Shown one piece after another: positions 28,011-36,309 of a stretch of DNA of 53,275 nucleotides. Position numbers and translations under genes: made by a program. Under the pieces are notes generated by a model. The model saw only the letters and a list, made by a program, of their open reading frames with translations, searched no databases and was not told the DNA's origin. How positions within the stretch are numbered: position 1 is the stretch's first letter; each line of letters begins with the position of its first letter. Source of the stretch: Chitiniphilus shinanonensis DSM 23277 (GTDB taxonomy: Bacteria > Pseudomonadota > Gammaproteobacteria > Burkholderiales > Chitinibacteraceae); contig NZ_KB895359.1 of assembly GCF_000374805.1 (NCBI RefSeq), forward strand, positions 1 to 53,275. The letters are read 5' to 3'.

Positions 28011-28451
28011 TTATGCCCAGGCGCGCGAGATCAGGGCGATGACCCAGATCGTCGCCTGCGCGCCGCACAACAGCACGAAGACCCGGACCAGCCTGCGCGT
28101 GCCGCGCCAACGATCCGCGAGCGGGCGTGCGCCTTCCTCGGGCGCGGGGCGGCCGAACAGTTCGGCCAGCGCCTGGTCGAACGCCGCCGCGTCGGCGCCG
28201 TCCCGGTACAGCACGCGGAACAGCCGTGCATCCAGGGCCAGCCGCAGCGCCAGGTACTGCACGCCCAGGCCCAGCGTCACCACCGCGGTCATGGTCAGCC
28301 ACAGCGGGAGCGGCACGCCGCCGCTCAACAGCCAGCCGGCGTGCAGGGTGAACGCCAGCGAGAGCCAGCCCAGCCGTGCGCAGCAATCCAGCAGGGCGAT
28401 CAGGGTGCCGCCGGCGGTGGCGTGGGCGCGTTGTGCTTCGTTCAGGGCCAT
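28011..28451 (-). CDS. Small membrane protein, last gene of the ynb-like operon
   Basis: A 146-residue protein I do not recognise. Three hydrophobic segments are visible, at about 20-42, 48-72 and 118-140, around a charged cytosolic or periplasmic loop (DAAAFDQALAELFGRP). Its ATG lies inside the end of the phosphatase gene, with a 10-nt overlap in another frame, so it is translated with it. This tight coupling suggests that it works with the PAP2/dual-specificity phosphatase at the membrane. It has no counterpart among the four E. coli ynbABCD genes. Confidence 0.78.
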   Translation of the reverse strand: MALNEAQRAHATAGGTLIALLDCCARLGWLSLAFTLHAGWLLSGGVPLPLWLTMTAVVTLGLGVQYLALRLALDARLFRVLYRDGADAAAFDQALAELFGRPAPEEGARPLADRWRGTRRLVRVFVLLCGAQATIWVIALISRAWA

Positions 28452-29809
28452 GGGATGGGCGTGGTGGCGATGATGGGGTGCGAGGCGTCGAGCGCGCGGA
28501 GGTGGGTGGTATGCAGTACCACGGCGGGGTGCGCGGCGCGCAGCCGGCGCAGCGCGTGCCCGGTGTCGGGCTCGCGGCCGCTGGCGACCAGCCATGCGGC
28601 GACGACCGTGGCGCTGCGCGACAGGCCGAGCGCGCAATGCACCAGCACGGCGCCGTGCTGCTGCCGCAGCTGTTCCAGCCGGGCGACCGCCTGCGCCAGT
28701 TCGTCCGGTGTCGGCGGCAACAGGTCGAGCAGCGGCACCGCGGCGTAGGGTTGACCCGGCAGCGCGCGGCGCGGCAGTTCGCCGCAGACGTCGAGCACGG
28801 CGGCGCAGCGGGCGAGCGTGGCGGCATCGGGATGGCAGCCGAGCCACACCTCGTCGTCGACCCGCGTCAGCCGTGCCAGCCGGGGCCGATACAGGCGGAA
28901 CGAGCACCACGCGCCCAGGCGATGCGGTGCCAGCAGCAGCCACGCCGCCAGCGTCTGCCGGCCGGCGGCATCCTTCTGGAACACCGCCGGCCCGGCATGA
29001 CCGTAGCCCCAGGCCAGCAATGCCAGCGCCCAGGCCGGCCACAGCAACAGCCAGCTCCAGCCGCCCCAGTACAGCGCGGGCGACAGCAACGCCAGCCCGC
29101 CGATGGCGTAGCAAGCGGCCAGCCGACGCGCGCGCGCCGGATCGGCGCTGCGCCAGCGCGGCCAGCCATGCGGCGGCATCGGCAGCGCGTAGGCAATGAA
29201 CAACCCCACCGCCAAGCCGCTGACCACGTCGATCATGTGGTGCTGCCAGGTGGTCAGCACCGACAGCCCGATCAGGAAGAACCAGCCGTGCAGCAACGGC
29301 CGCCAGCCGCGCGGGGTGTGCGCGGCATAGCGCAGCCACAGCAGCCACAGCAACGAGATATGCAGCGACGGCGCCTGGTTGTACGGCAGGTCGAACGCGG
29401 TCAGCGAATCGAACAGCGCGCCGAATACGCCGTCGGTATCGGGTCGGACGAACGAGAAGCGCAGTGGGAACAGCAGGAAGCCGACCACCGAGATCGCGGT
29501 CGCCGCCGCCAGCCGCAGCGCATGGGTGTCCAGCTCGCGCCGGTCCAGGCACAGGAACAACGACGCCGCATACAGCAGATCGATGCTCCAGTACGGCACG
29601 ATGGTCCACGGCCAGAACGGAATATGCCGCTCCCAGCCGTAGACCAGACTGGGGACCTGCGGCAGTTGCGCGGTATACCAGTTGGCGAAGCCATAGGCGC
29701 CGAAGAAGAAGGGCCCCAGGAACAACAGCCAGAGTAGCGCGCGCCGCCACGGCCGGCCCGGAGCGGCCGCCGCAACCGGCACGGAAGGAATCAGCGGATC
29801 AACAGACAT
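28442..29809 (-). CDS. ynbD: PAP2-type phosphatase fused to dual-specificity phosphatase (YnbD-like)
   Basis: A 455-residue integral membrane protein. The N-terminal two-thirds have about eight to ten hydrophobic segments with PAP2-like motifs (NQAPSLH and TTWQHHMIDVVSG), as in lipid-phosphate phosphatases. The C-terminal third (from about 310) is a cytosolic dual-specificity phosphatase with the catalytic loop HCALGLSRS (Cys-x5-Arg). E. coli YnbD has the same fusion. The ATG at 29809 is preceded by AGGAG; an upstream TTG is less likely. It probably dephosphorylates a lipid phosphate made by the operon. The substrate is unknown. A 439-nt gap filled with repeats separates it from the YnbC-like gene. 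Confidence 0.88.
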   Translation of the reverse strand: MSVDPLIPSVPVAAAAPGRPWRRALLWLLFLGPFFFGAYGFANWYTAQLPQVPSLVYGWERHIPFWPWTIVPYWSIDLLYAASLFLCLDRRELDTHALRLAAATAISVVGFLLFPLRFSFVRPDTDGVFGALFDSLTAFDLPYNQAPSLHISLLWLLWLRYAAHTPRGWRPLLHGWFFLIGLSVLTTWQHHMIDVVSGLAVGLFIAYALPMPPHGWPRWRSADPARARRLAACYAIGGLALLSPALYWGGWSWLLLWPAWALALLAWGYGHAGPAVFQKDAAGRQTLAAWLLLAPHRLGAWCSFRLYRPRLARLTRVDDEVWLGCHPDAATLARCAAVLDVCGELPRRALPGQPYAAVPLLDLLPPTPDELAQAVARLEQLRQQHGAVLVHCALGLSRSATVVAAWLVASGREPDTGHALRRLRAAHPAVVLHTTHLRALDASHPIIATTPIPWP

Positions 29810-29827
29810 GGGCCGTATGCTCCTGGG

Positions 29828-30237
29828 CAACGCGAGGTTCGCTCGCGGCGCCGAAGACGGTAGGGGTGGAATCGATCAAGGCACGCCACCGGATCGCCGC
29901 AAGCTTGGTTGAGAGCGCCCCCGGATGGCTGGTGCATCTGGCGGACGGATCGCGGACTCGTCCAGGCGCCCCAAGCAAAGCGAGGCCCCCTCGCGGCGGC
30001 GAGGGCGGGGGGGATTCGACCAGGAAGCGCCGGTGCTGGCATGCCACGGCTGTCGCGTCCCCGGCTTCGCCCGGGGGCTTGCCACATCAGACCAACCACC
30101 CAGCATGAATCGAGCGCCAACCGAGCGCAGCGAGGCTCCCTCGCGGCGGCGAGGGCGGGGGGAGTGGATTCGATCAGGAAGCGTCGGTGCTGGTGCCACA
30201 GCCCCGCTTCGCGCCCGGCTGTGCCGGGGGCTTGCTC
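29828..30237 (+). repeat. Three copies of the dispersed hairpin repeat (copies D-F)
   Basis: The gap between the YnbD-like and YnbC-like genes holds copy D (29828-29882, degenerate), copy E (29974-30083) and copy F (30119-30236). E and F share the order GCAAAGCGAGG / CCCTCGCGGCGGCGAGGGCGG / GGATTCGA / AGGAAGCG / hairpin CCCGG...CCGGGGGCTTGC. All lie in the same orientation, opposite to the operon. No gene is supported here. Confidence 0.88.
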
Positions 30238-30248
30238 CAGGTGGCTTT

Positions 30249-32015
30249 TCATACACGAGCGAGAGGTTCACCCAGACGCTGCGCCAGCGCCACACTGAAA
30301 ATCCCCCACTGGTCGATGCGCTGGACCAGCTTGCGAAAGCCGGCGGCCTCCACCAGCGCGTCCATCTCGGCCTGGGTGCGGCGGCGCATGATCCAGGGCT
30401 TGCCGTCACGGTGACTGGTCAGCGCGCGGGCGATCATCTCCAGTTGCGGGTGCCACGGCTGGTTGGTGTAGATCAGGTAGCCGCCGGGCGGCACGGCGTC
30501 GGCCAGGCCCTTGAGCGAGGCGAGGATCGGCGCGTTTTCGGGGAACAGCTCATACAGGCCGGAGACGATGGCCAGCGTCGGGCGCGGCGCCAGCGTGGAG
30601 AGACTGTCGCGGTCGAACGCGTCGCCCTGGACGAAACGCGCCTTGTGCGCCAGCCCGCGCTCGGCGATCAGCCGGCTGCCGGCTTCGACGTTGAGCGGGC
30701 TGTAGTCGCGCAGCAGGATCTGCTCGGCGTCGGGCACCTGGGACAGCGCGTCGAGGACGTAGCGGCCATGCCCGGCGGCGATGTCCACCACGCGGATCGA
30801 TTCGCCGCTCTGCTTCAGCCGCGCGGCGGCATCCTGGATCAACTGTTCCAGGTGCGTCTTGCGCACGCGGATGCCGCGCCAGCCGATGCTGTCCAGGTAG
30901 ACCTTGTCGGCCAGCCGGCCCAGCGGCGTGTGGCCCTGCACCCGGTTGCGGTAGACGTAGTCGAGCGTGCTGCCGGAGTCGAAGCCGGTTTGCAGCCCCA
31001 GCTTGATGCCGTGCGACAGGCTGCCCAGCGAGCGCATGTTGAGCCGGGTCAGCCGGTAATACAGCGCCTTGGGCGACAGCGACGGCAGCGGTTGCTGCAA
31101 GGTGCGGTATTCGTGCGCGGTATAGCCGTGGCGGTCGGCGACGGCGTAGTCCGGTTGCGGTGCGGGGGCGGCGTACAGCCGGTCGAGAAAGTCGCGGATC
31201 AGGACAAAGGCGCGCTCGCGCTCCAGTTCGCCCAGCGTGTCGTGATAGAAGCCTTCCAGCACGTGCTTTTCCTTGACCGCGCTGCCCAGGCGCTCGAAGA
31301 ACGCGTGTTGCGGTGCGTGCTGTACCACCCAGTCGGCGCCGGAGATCAGCAGCTGCGTCGGCACGGTGATCGCGCCCGCATCGGCCACCACCCGTTCGGC
31401 GGCCTCGTACAACGCCAGCAGGATATGCGAGGCGATGGGGCGGGTGATCAGCGGATCGTTGTCGTAGGAGGCAATGCGCGCCGGGTCGTGGGTCAAGAAT
31501 CTGGCCTTGACGTAGCTGTTGACGAAGAACTGCCCGCGCAGCTTTTCCAGCACGCGCAGGCCGGGGCGCGCCAGCGGCACGTACAGCTTCACCTCGAACG
31601 CCGGCGACGCCAGCACCATGCCGCGGATCTTCGGCGCGTAGTCGTGCACCCAGGTGGACACCAGCACCGCGCCGACGCTCTGCGCGATCACGGTGATCTG
31701 CTCGATGGGCACGCCGGATACCTCGGACGCGTGCCGCACGAAATCGTCCACATCGCGCACCGAGGCGGCCAGGCTGGGGCTGAAGCCGCGCGGCCCGGGC
31801 GAGCGACCGTGGCCGCGCGCATCCCAGGCGAACATCGGCACGTCCGGCAGGGCCAGCTCGTCCACCACGTGTTGCAGGCGCCCCGAATGCTCGTGGCCGC
31901 GATGGAACAACACGATGGCGCGGCTGGGCTGGGTGCCCTGCGTGGCCGGCCAGTAACGGTAGAACAGGTGCTGCTGGTCGAAGGTCTGGAACTGACGTTC
32001 TTCGGCTTGACGCAT
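30249..32015 (-). CDS. ynbC: Bifunctional alpha/beta hydrolase - SAM methyltransferase (YnbC-like)
   Basis: A 588-residue two-domain protein, close to the 585 of E. coli YnbC. Residues about 1-290 form an alpha/beta hydrolase of the monoacylglycerol-lipase type: RAIVLFHRGHEHSGR, a nucleophile region QSVGA with Ser about 120 and late catalytic His. Residues about 390-588 form a class I methyltransferase with the SAM loop VVDIAAGHGRYVLDAL. The ATG at 32015 has GAGGAG 7 nt upstream; longer frames lack one. The hydrolase could release acyl chains from a lipid and the other domain methylate it. The true substrate is unknown. Confidence 0.9.
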   Translation of the reverse strand: MRQAEERQFQTFDQQHLFYRYWPATQGTQPSRAIVLFHRGHEHSGRLQHVVDELALPDVPMFAWDARGHGRSPGPRGFSPSLAASVRDVDDFVRHASEVSGVPIEQITVIAQSVGAVLVSTWVHDYAPKIRGMVLASPAFEVKLYVPLARPGLRVLEKLRGQFFVNSYVKARFLTHDPARIASYDNDPLITRPIASHILLALYEAAERVVADAGAITVPTQLLISGADWVVQHAPQHAFFERLGSAVKEKHVLEGFYHDTLGELERERAFVLIRDFLDRLYAAPAPQPDYAVADRHGYTAHEYRTLQQPLPSLSPKALYYRLTRLNMRSLGSLSHGIKLGLQTGFDSGSTLDYVYRNRVQGHTPLGRLADKVYLDSIGWRGIRVRKTHLEQLIQDAAARLKQSGESIRVVDIAAGHGRYVLDALSQVPDAEQILLRDYSPLNVEAGSRLIAERGLAHKARFVQGDAFDRDSLSTLAPRPTLAIVSGLYELFPENAPILASLKGLADAVPPGGYLIYTNQPWHPQLEMIARALTSHRDGKPWIMRRRTQAEMDALVEAAGFRKLVQRIDQWGIFSVALAQRLGEPLARV

Positions 32016-32085
32016 GGATTGACTCCTCGGCGTGGATTCACGCGACATCAGAGGGCCGGCCCCGTCGGGCCGACAAGGTGGCGCA

Positions 32086-32793
32086 TCACTTGCCATGCAC
32101 CGCGTTTCGGTGCACGGGCGCTTCGTCGGCCAGCCCGGCCGCTTTCTTCTGCAAGGCCACGAAGCGGCCCTGCACCTCGGCCTTGAAGGCGGCCTTGTCC
32201 TCCTGCCACGGCAACGGGCGGTCGACGTGTACATCGACGAAGAACGGCACCGGAATGCGCGAACCCTTGCCCATCGAGCGTCCCAGTCCGTGCATGTACA
32301 CCGGCACGATCGGCACTTCGGGAAAGCGTCGCCCCAGGAACCACAGCCCGGATTTCACCTCGGACAGCCGCTCCGGCTCGCCGCGCGTGCCCTCGGGGAA
32401 CAACACCAGGATCCGCCCGGCCGCCAGCGCGTCGTAGCAACCGGCCAGCGGATCGACGCTCTTGCTTGCGCCGCCGCGGATCACCGGGATGATGCCGACC
32501 ACGTGGGTGGCGAACCACGCCAGCGCGCGGCTGCGCAGGAAGTAATCCGCCGCCGCCGCCGGCCGCACGTTCAGCACCCGCGACAACGGGAACAAGGTGT
32601 ACAGCGTGAGGATGTCCAGATGGCTGTTGTGGTTGGCGACGACGATGGCCGGCCCGCGCAGCGGCAACCGCTCGCGATGACGGATCGCCAGCCCCAGCCA
32701 CACCAATGTCACCGGCCACGCCACCCCGACCACGAAGCCCAGCCGCAGCACCGCGTGCCACAGCCGTCGCAGGAACGAGGGCCGATCAGTCAT
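32086..32793 (-). CDS. 1-acylglycerol-3-phosphate acyltransferase family protein (PlsC-like)
   Basis: A membrane-bound acyltransferase of 235 residues from the ATG at 32793, which has GGAGG upstream. An N-terminal hydrophobic helix (about 14-36) is followed by the catalytic NHNSHLD box (HX4D) and, later, the FPEGTRG substrate box and PVYMHGLGRSMGKG. It would transfer an acyl chain to a lysophosphatidic-acid-like acceptor. It sits inside a ynb-like cluster where E. coli has no acyltransferase, so it may supply the lipid that the neighbouring cytidylyltransferase and phosphatidyltransferase use. It need not be the essential cellular PlsC. Confidence 0.88.
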   Translation of the reverse strand: MTDRPSFLRRLWHAVLRLGFVVGVAWPVTLVWLGLAIRHRERLPLRGPAIVVANHNSHLDILTLYTLFPLSRVLNVRPAAAADYFLRSRALAWFATHVVGIIPVIRGGASKSVDPLAGCYDALAAGRILVLFPEGTRGEPERLSEVKSGLWFLGRRFPEVPIVPVYMHGLGRSMGKGSRIPVPFFVDVHVDRPLPWQEDKAAFKAEVQGRFVALQKKAAGLADEAPVHRNAVHGK

Positions 32794-32880
32794 GGCGGAC
32801 CTCCGACACATCCGCCACCGAGCAGGCGGTTTTGATCTGCTTTTGGGACCACCACAGCAGGCTCGACAAACCAGCATTTC

Positions 32881-33119
32881 GAGCAAAGCGAGGCCCCCTC
32901 GCGGCGGCGAGGGCGGGGGGAGTGGAATCGATCGGGGAGCGCCGGTGTCGGCATCCCAAGGTGGTTGAGCGCCCGGCTTTGCCGGGAGCTTGCGTCAGGC
33001 AGCACGCCCTCGGCGGTTGCTTAATCGCCAAGGCGCGCGCGGGGGGCGTGGAATCGAGCAGGGAGTGCCGGTGCTGGCATTCCACAGATGCCGAGCCCCC
33101 GGCTCTGCCGGGGGCCTGC
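32881..33119 (+). repeat. Two copies of the dispersed hairpin repeat (copies G and H)
   Basis: The 368-nt gap between the acyltransferase and the cytidylyltransferase holds copy G (32881-32993) and the more diverged copy H (about 33031-33119). Both keep GTGGAATCGA and the terminal CCCGGCT(T/C)TGCCGGG hairpin. Their orientation matches copies A-F. No gene is supported in this gap. Confidence 0.88.
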
Positions 33120-33161
33120 TTCCCCTTACTCATCTGCAATGCGCGCATATAAACCCGGCAC

Positions 33162-34109
33162 TCAATAGTACAGATAACGCAAATAGTGGAAAAACAGCGG
33201 CGCGGTGTAGGTCAGCGAATCCAGCCGGTCGAGGATGCCGCCGTGGCCCGGCAGCAGGTCGCCGCTGTCCTTGACGCCGAGGTCGCGCTTGACGGCGGAC
33301 ATCACCACGTCGCCGACGAACCCGGTCACGCCGATCAGCAGGCCGGCCACGGTGGCGTGGACGGTGGACATCGGCGTCAGCACCGGGCCCAGCAGGCAGC
33401 CCAGCACCGTAGTGGTGGCCACTCCGCCCAGGAAGCCCGCCACCGTCTTGTTGGGGCTGACCTTGGGAATCACCTTGATCCGGCCCAGGCTCTTGCCCCA
33501 CAGGTACTGCGCCACGTCGTTGAACTGGGTGAGCGCCACCAGGAACAGCACCAGCAGCGCGCCGTCGCCCTTCATGCTGCCGGTGACGTCGCTGGGCAGC
33601 ACCAGCAGATAAGCCATGTGCGACAGACTGAACACCGTGGTCATCAGCCCCCAGTGCAGCGTGGACGCCGCGCGCAGGAAGCCCTGGGTGTCGCCCAGCA
33701 GCACCATGCGCATCGGCAGGAACAGAAACGCATACACCGGGATGAAGATGATGAACATGCCGTACCAGCCGTCCCAGATCCAGAAATACTGGATCGGAAT
33801 CGCCAGGTAGGCCCACAGCAGCGGCAGGTGGTCGGCGCGGCGTGTCGGCACCAGCGTCAGGTATTCCTTGAACGCCAGGAAACTGACGAAGCCCAGCACC
33901 AGCAGCGACACGGTGCGGTTGACCGAGATCGCCAGCACGAACACCGCGACGATCCACCACCAGGTGCGCACGCGCTGGCGCAGTTCCAGCCAGTTCTTCT
34001 GCGGAAAGCGCCAGCCCAGCACGGCCACGCTGGCGCTGGCCGCCAGCAGCACGGCGCCGATGATCAGCAGCGCGTGGAACAGCGTGTCGGAAATCGGGAA
34101 CGGATTCAT
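33162..34109 (-). CDS. ynbB: Phosphatidate cytidylyltransferase family protein (YnbB-like)
   Basis: A CdsA-family enzyme expected to form CDP-diacylglycerol or a similar CDP-lipid from a lipid phosphate and CTP. It has 315 residues with about eight transmembrane segments. The family signature is intact near the C-terminus: SAVKRDLGVKDSGDLLPGHGG, followed directly by ILDRLD. Its ATG overlaps the stop of the YnbA-like gene (ATGA) and has AAGGAG upstream, so the two are coupled, as in ynbAB. It is probably a second, dedicated enzyme rather than the essential CdsA, since it lies in this cluster. Confidence 0.92.
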   Translation of the reverse strand: MNPFPISDTLFHALLIIGAVLLAASASVAVLGWRFPQKNWLELRQRVRTWWWIVAVFVLAISVNRTVSLLVLGFVSFLAFKEYLTLVPTRRADHLPLLWAYLAIPIQYFWIWDGWYGMFIIFIPVYAFLFLPMRMVLLGDTQGFLRAASTLHWGLMTTVFSLSHMAYLLVLPSDVTGSMKGDGALLVLFLVALTQFNDVAQYLWGKSLGRIKVIPKVSPNKTVAGFLGGVATTTVLGCLLGPVLTPMSTVHATVAGLLIGVTGFVGDVVMSAVKRDLGVKDSGDLLPGHGGILDRLDSLTYTAPLFFHYLRYLYY

Positions 34110-34705
34110 GCCGGCTCCTTCAGTGCGGCGCGGGCGCGGTTGAGGCAGGTCAGGGCGGACAGCGCCGCCAGCGCCCAGAACAGCCAGCCGCTCCAGGCCA
34201 GCGCCGGCGCATACAGGTTGATCGCCAGGGCGTAGGCGCCGAGCGCGAAGGCGCGGTCGCTCTTGCCCAACGGGCCGTCGTAGCGCCGTGGTGCGCCGAT
34301 GGTCTGGCCGGCGACGCCGACGAACTCGCTGAGATTGGCCAGCAGCACCATCACCACCACGGCGGCGGGGGCGGCGCCGGGCAGCAGCGCGAACGGCAGG
34401 TAGAGCGCGGCGTCGGACAGCACGTCGCCCACCTCGTTGAGCAGCGCGCCCAGGCGCGACTGCTGGGCGAATTCGCGCGCCAGCATGCCGTCGATGGCGT
34501 TGAGCGCCATGCGGATGAACAGGAACGGGGGCAGCAGCAGGAACCACAGCGGGTCGGGGTACAGCGCCAGGACAACGCCCAGGGCCAGCGACAGCAGCAA
34601 CGCCAGCAAGGTCACCTGGTTGGCGGTCATGCCCGCGCCGGCCAGCCCGCGCAGCAACGGGCGCAGCAGCGCCTGGAAGCGCGGCTTCAGATCGTAAAGC
34701 GTCAT
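34106..34705 (-). CDS. ynbA: CDP-alcohol phosphatidyltransferase family protein (YnbA-like)
   Basis: A membrane enzyme of the family that swaps CMP on a CDP-alcohol for another alcohol, making phospholipid head groups. It has 199 residues with about six transmembrane helices. The family motif is D-G-x2-A-R-x8-G-x3-D-x3-D. Here Asp72, Gly73, Ala76, Arg77 and Gly86 are present, the first Asp of the last pair is Asn90, and Asp94 is kept. As I recall it, E. coli YnbA also has Asn there, so this may be a subfamily trait. It is first in a coupled operon with the CdsA-like gene. The ribosome site is weak. Confidence 0.88.
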   Translation of the reverse strand: MTLYDLKPRFQALLRPLLRGLAGAGMTANQVTLLALLLSLALGVVLALYPDPLWFLLLPPFLFIRMALNAIDGMLAREFAQQSRLGALLNEVGDVLSDAALYLPFALLPGAAPAAVVVMVLLANLSEFVGVAGQTIGAPRRYDGPLGKSDRAFALGAYALAINLYAPALAWSGWLFWALAALSALTCLNRARAALKEPA

Positions 34706-34811
34706 GAGTGGAAGCTTGTTATTGGTTTTGTGACGGTGAAGTGATGCGGATGGTGTTACCAAACTTGCATAAGTGCAAGCTTTTCTTGGTTTTGAGTAAG
34801 CTTCAAAACAA

Positions 34812-34836
34812 AAAGCCGGCCATGGTGGCCGGCTTT
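34812..34836 (-). terminator. Terminator after rpe
   Basis: An 11-bp stem (AAAGCCGGCCA 34812-34822 with TGGCCGGCTTT 34826-34836). On the minus strand it is followed by TTGTTTTG. It separates rpe from the ynb-like operon read in the same direction. Confidence 0.85.
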
Positions 34837-34853
34837 CGCACTGGGATGCCGCT

Positions 34854-35534
34854 TCAGATCGCCTTGGCGATCTCTCCCCGCATCTGGTCGATGATCGCCT
34901 TGTAGTCCGGGTGACCGAAGATGGCCGAGCCGGCGACGAAGGTGTCGACCCCGGCGGCGGCGATCTCGCCGATGTTGTCCACCTTCACCCCGCCGTCGAT
35001 CTCCAGGTGGATGCGGCGGCCGCTCTTTTCCTCGTAGGCGTCGAGCCGGGCGCGGCAGGCGCGGGCCTTGTCCAGCATGGCGGGAATGAACGACTGGCCG
35101 CCGAAGCCGGGGTTCACCGACATCAGCAGCACCATGTCCACCTTGTCCAGCACGTAGTCGAGGTAATCCAATGGCGTGGCGGGGTTGAACACCAGCCCCG
35201 CCTGACAGCCGTGATCGCGGATCAGGCCCAGCGTGCGGTCCACGTGTTCCGAGGCCTCGGGGTGGAAGGTGATGATGCTGGCGCCGGCCTTGGCGAAATC
35301 GGGCGCGATGCGGTCCACCGGCTTGACCATCAGGTGCACGTCGATGGGCACGGTGGCGTAGGGCTTGATCGCTTCGCACACCAGCGGGCCGATGGTCAGG
35401 TTGGGCACGTAATGGTTGTCCATCACGTCGAAGTGGATCAGGTCGGCGCCCGCGGCGATCACGTTCTTGACTTCCTCGCCCAGGCGAGCGAAATCGGCGG
35501 AAAGGATGCTGGGGGCGATGCGATGGCTGTGCAT
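34854..35534 (-). CDS. rpe: Ribulose-phosphate 3-epimerase
   Basis: Interconverts ribulose-5-phosphate and xylulose-5-phosphate in the pentose phosphate pathway. It is a TIM barrel of 226 residues. Active-site motifs: [39 protein letters not shown] and EIDGGV, which carries the catalytic Asp, then a phosphate-binding GSAIFG near the end. The ATG at 35534 follows GGGAACG. A TACAAT -10 lies at 35565-35570. The gene is divergent from apaG, with a shared 108-nt promoter region. Confidence 0.97.
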   Translation of the reverse strand: MHSHRIAPSILSADFARLGEEVKNVIAAGADLIHFDVMDNHYVPNLTIGPLVCEAIKPYATVPIDVHLMVKPVDRIAPDFAKAGASIITFHPEASEHVDRTLGLIRDHGCQAGLVFNPATPLDYLDYVLDKVDMVLLMSVNPGFGGQSFIPAMLDKARACRARLDAYEEKSGRRIHLEIDGGVKVDNIGEIAAAGVDTFVAGSAIFGHPDYKAIIDQMRGEIAKAI

Positions 35535-35564
35535 GGGCGTTCCCGGACGGTTGGCGATCCTGCG

Positions 35565-35611
35565 ATTGTAGCCGCTGCCGCCGGCCGTTTGCCGGCACCG
35601 CCTGTTAAGAT
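35565..35611. promoter_or_regulatory. Divergent promoter region, rpe and apaG
   Basis: TACAAT, read on the minus strand (35570-35565), is a likely rpe -10 giving a leader of about 25 nt. TAAGAT on the plus strand (35606-35611) is a likely apaG -10 about 32 nt before its ATG. Clear -35 boxes are not seen. Confidence 0.4.
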
Positions 35612-35642
35612 TGCGCAGACGCAAACCCCGGAGCGCCGGCAG

Positions 35643-36032
35643 ATGACAGACGAGGACGACGACAAGTACCGCGTGACGGTGGACCCGCGCGCCATGTATA
35701 TGGCCGAGCAATCGGACGAGGAAGGCGAGCGCTACGTGTTCGCCTACCACATCACCATCACCAACCTCGGCTCGGCCACGGTGCAGCTGGTGTCGCGCCA
35801 CTGGGTGATCCGCGACATGCACGACAAGGTGCAGGAAGTGCGCGGCCTGGGCGTGATCGGCGAACAGCCGGTGCTGGAGCCCGGGCAGTCGTTCGAGTAC
35901 ATGAGCGGCGCCACCCTGGAAACCCCGGTGGGCACCATGCGCGGCTGCTACCAGATGCGCGCCGTCGACGGTACCGAGTTCGAGACCGACATCCCCGAGT
36001 TCGTGCTGTCCATCCCCCGCACCCTGCACTAG
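35643..36032 (+). CDS. apaG: ApaG family protein
   Basis: A 129-residue protein, mainly a fibronectin-III-like beta sandwich. In enteric bacteria the family is linked to cobalt/magnesium resistance and to ApaH, but its biochemical role is not settled. Family sequence: [27 protein letters not shown], then [17 protein letters not shown] and [11 protein letters not shown]. The ATG follows CGGAGCGCCGGCAG, with the SD GGAG at moderate spacing. It is a lone gene here, without apaH or ksgA. Its stop codon ends exactly where the inverted-repeat element begins. Confidence 0.93.
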   Translation: MTDEDDDKYRVTVDPRAMYMAEQSDEEGERYVFAYHITITNLGSATVQLVSRHWVIRDMHDKVQEVRGLGVIGEQPVLEPGQSFEYMSGATLETPVGTMRGCYQMRAVDGTEFETDIPEFVLSIPRTLH

Positions 36033-36213
36033 GGTGAATCGACCTTCAAACGTGGGTGCGAAGGACGAAGGCCGGGCGCAGGGCTGCGTTGCGCCTCGCT
36101 TGCGGGGATTGCCCCGCGGCACTCGGCACGCCTTGCCCTGCATCCCGGGCTTCGTCCTTCCCTGCGGGTTGGTCCGTGGCCAACGCATCCCGCGTTGGAA
36201 GGTCGATTCACCC
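36032..36213. repeat. Nested inverted-repeat element between apaG and the ABC exporter
   Basis: The ends are a 16-bp perfect inverted repeat: GGGTGAATCGACCTTC at 36032-36047 against the complement of 36198-36213. A second inner pair (AAGGACGAAGGCCGGG at about 36060 and CCCGGGCTTCGTCCTT at about 36143) is also nearly perfect. The element fills the gap and contains no gene. It could be a MITE-like repeat or a large hairpin that ends apaG transcription. Confidence 0.75.
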
Positions 36214-36309
36214 CGGGCGGCCCGCGCCGCCCGCTCCGCGGCGGCTTGCAGCCTTGCAATGCCGTCGCCGCGCCCCTATCTGTAGCCGATTCCCCCGCAG
36301 GACCCGCCC

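Noticed and set aside
26814-33161. CRISPR array in the repeat-rich region
   Set aside because: Repeats are long, few, GC-rich and partly degenerate, without uniform 30-40 nt spacers, and no cas genes are near.
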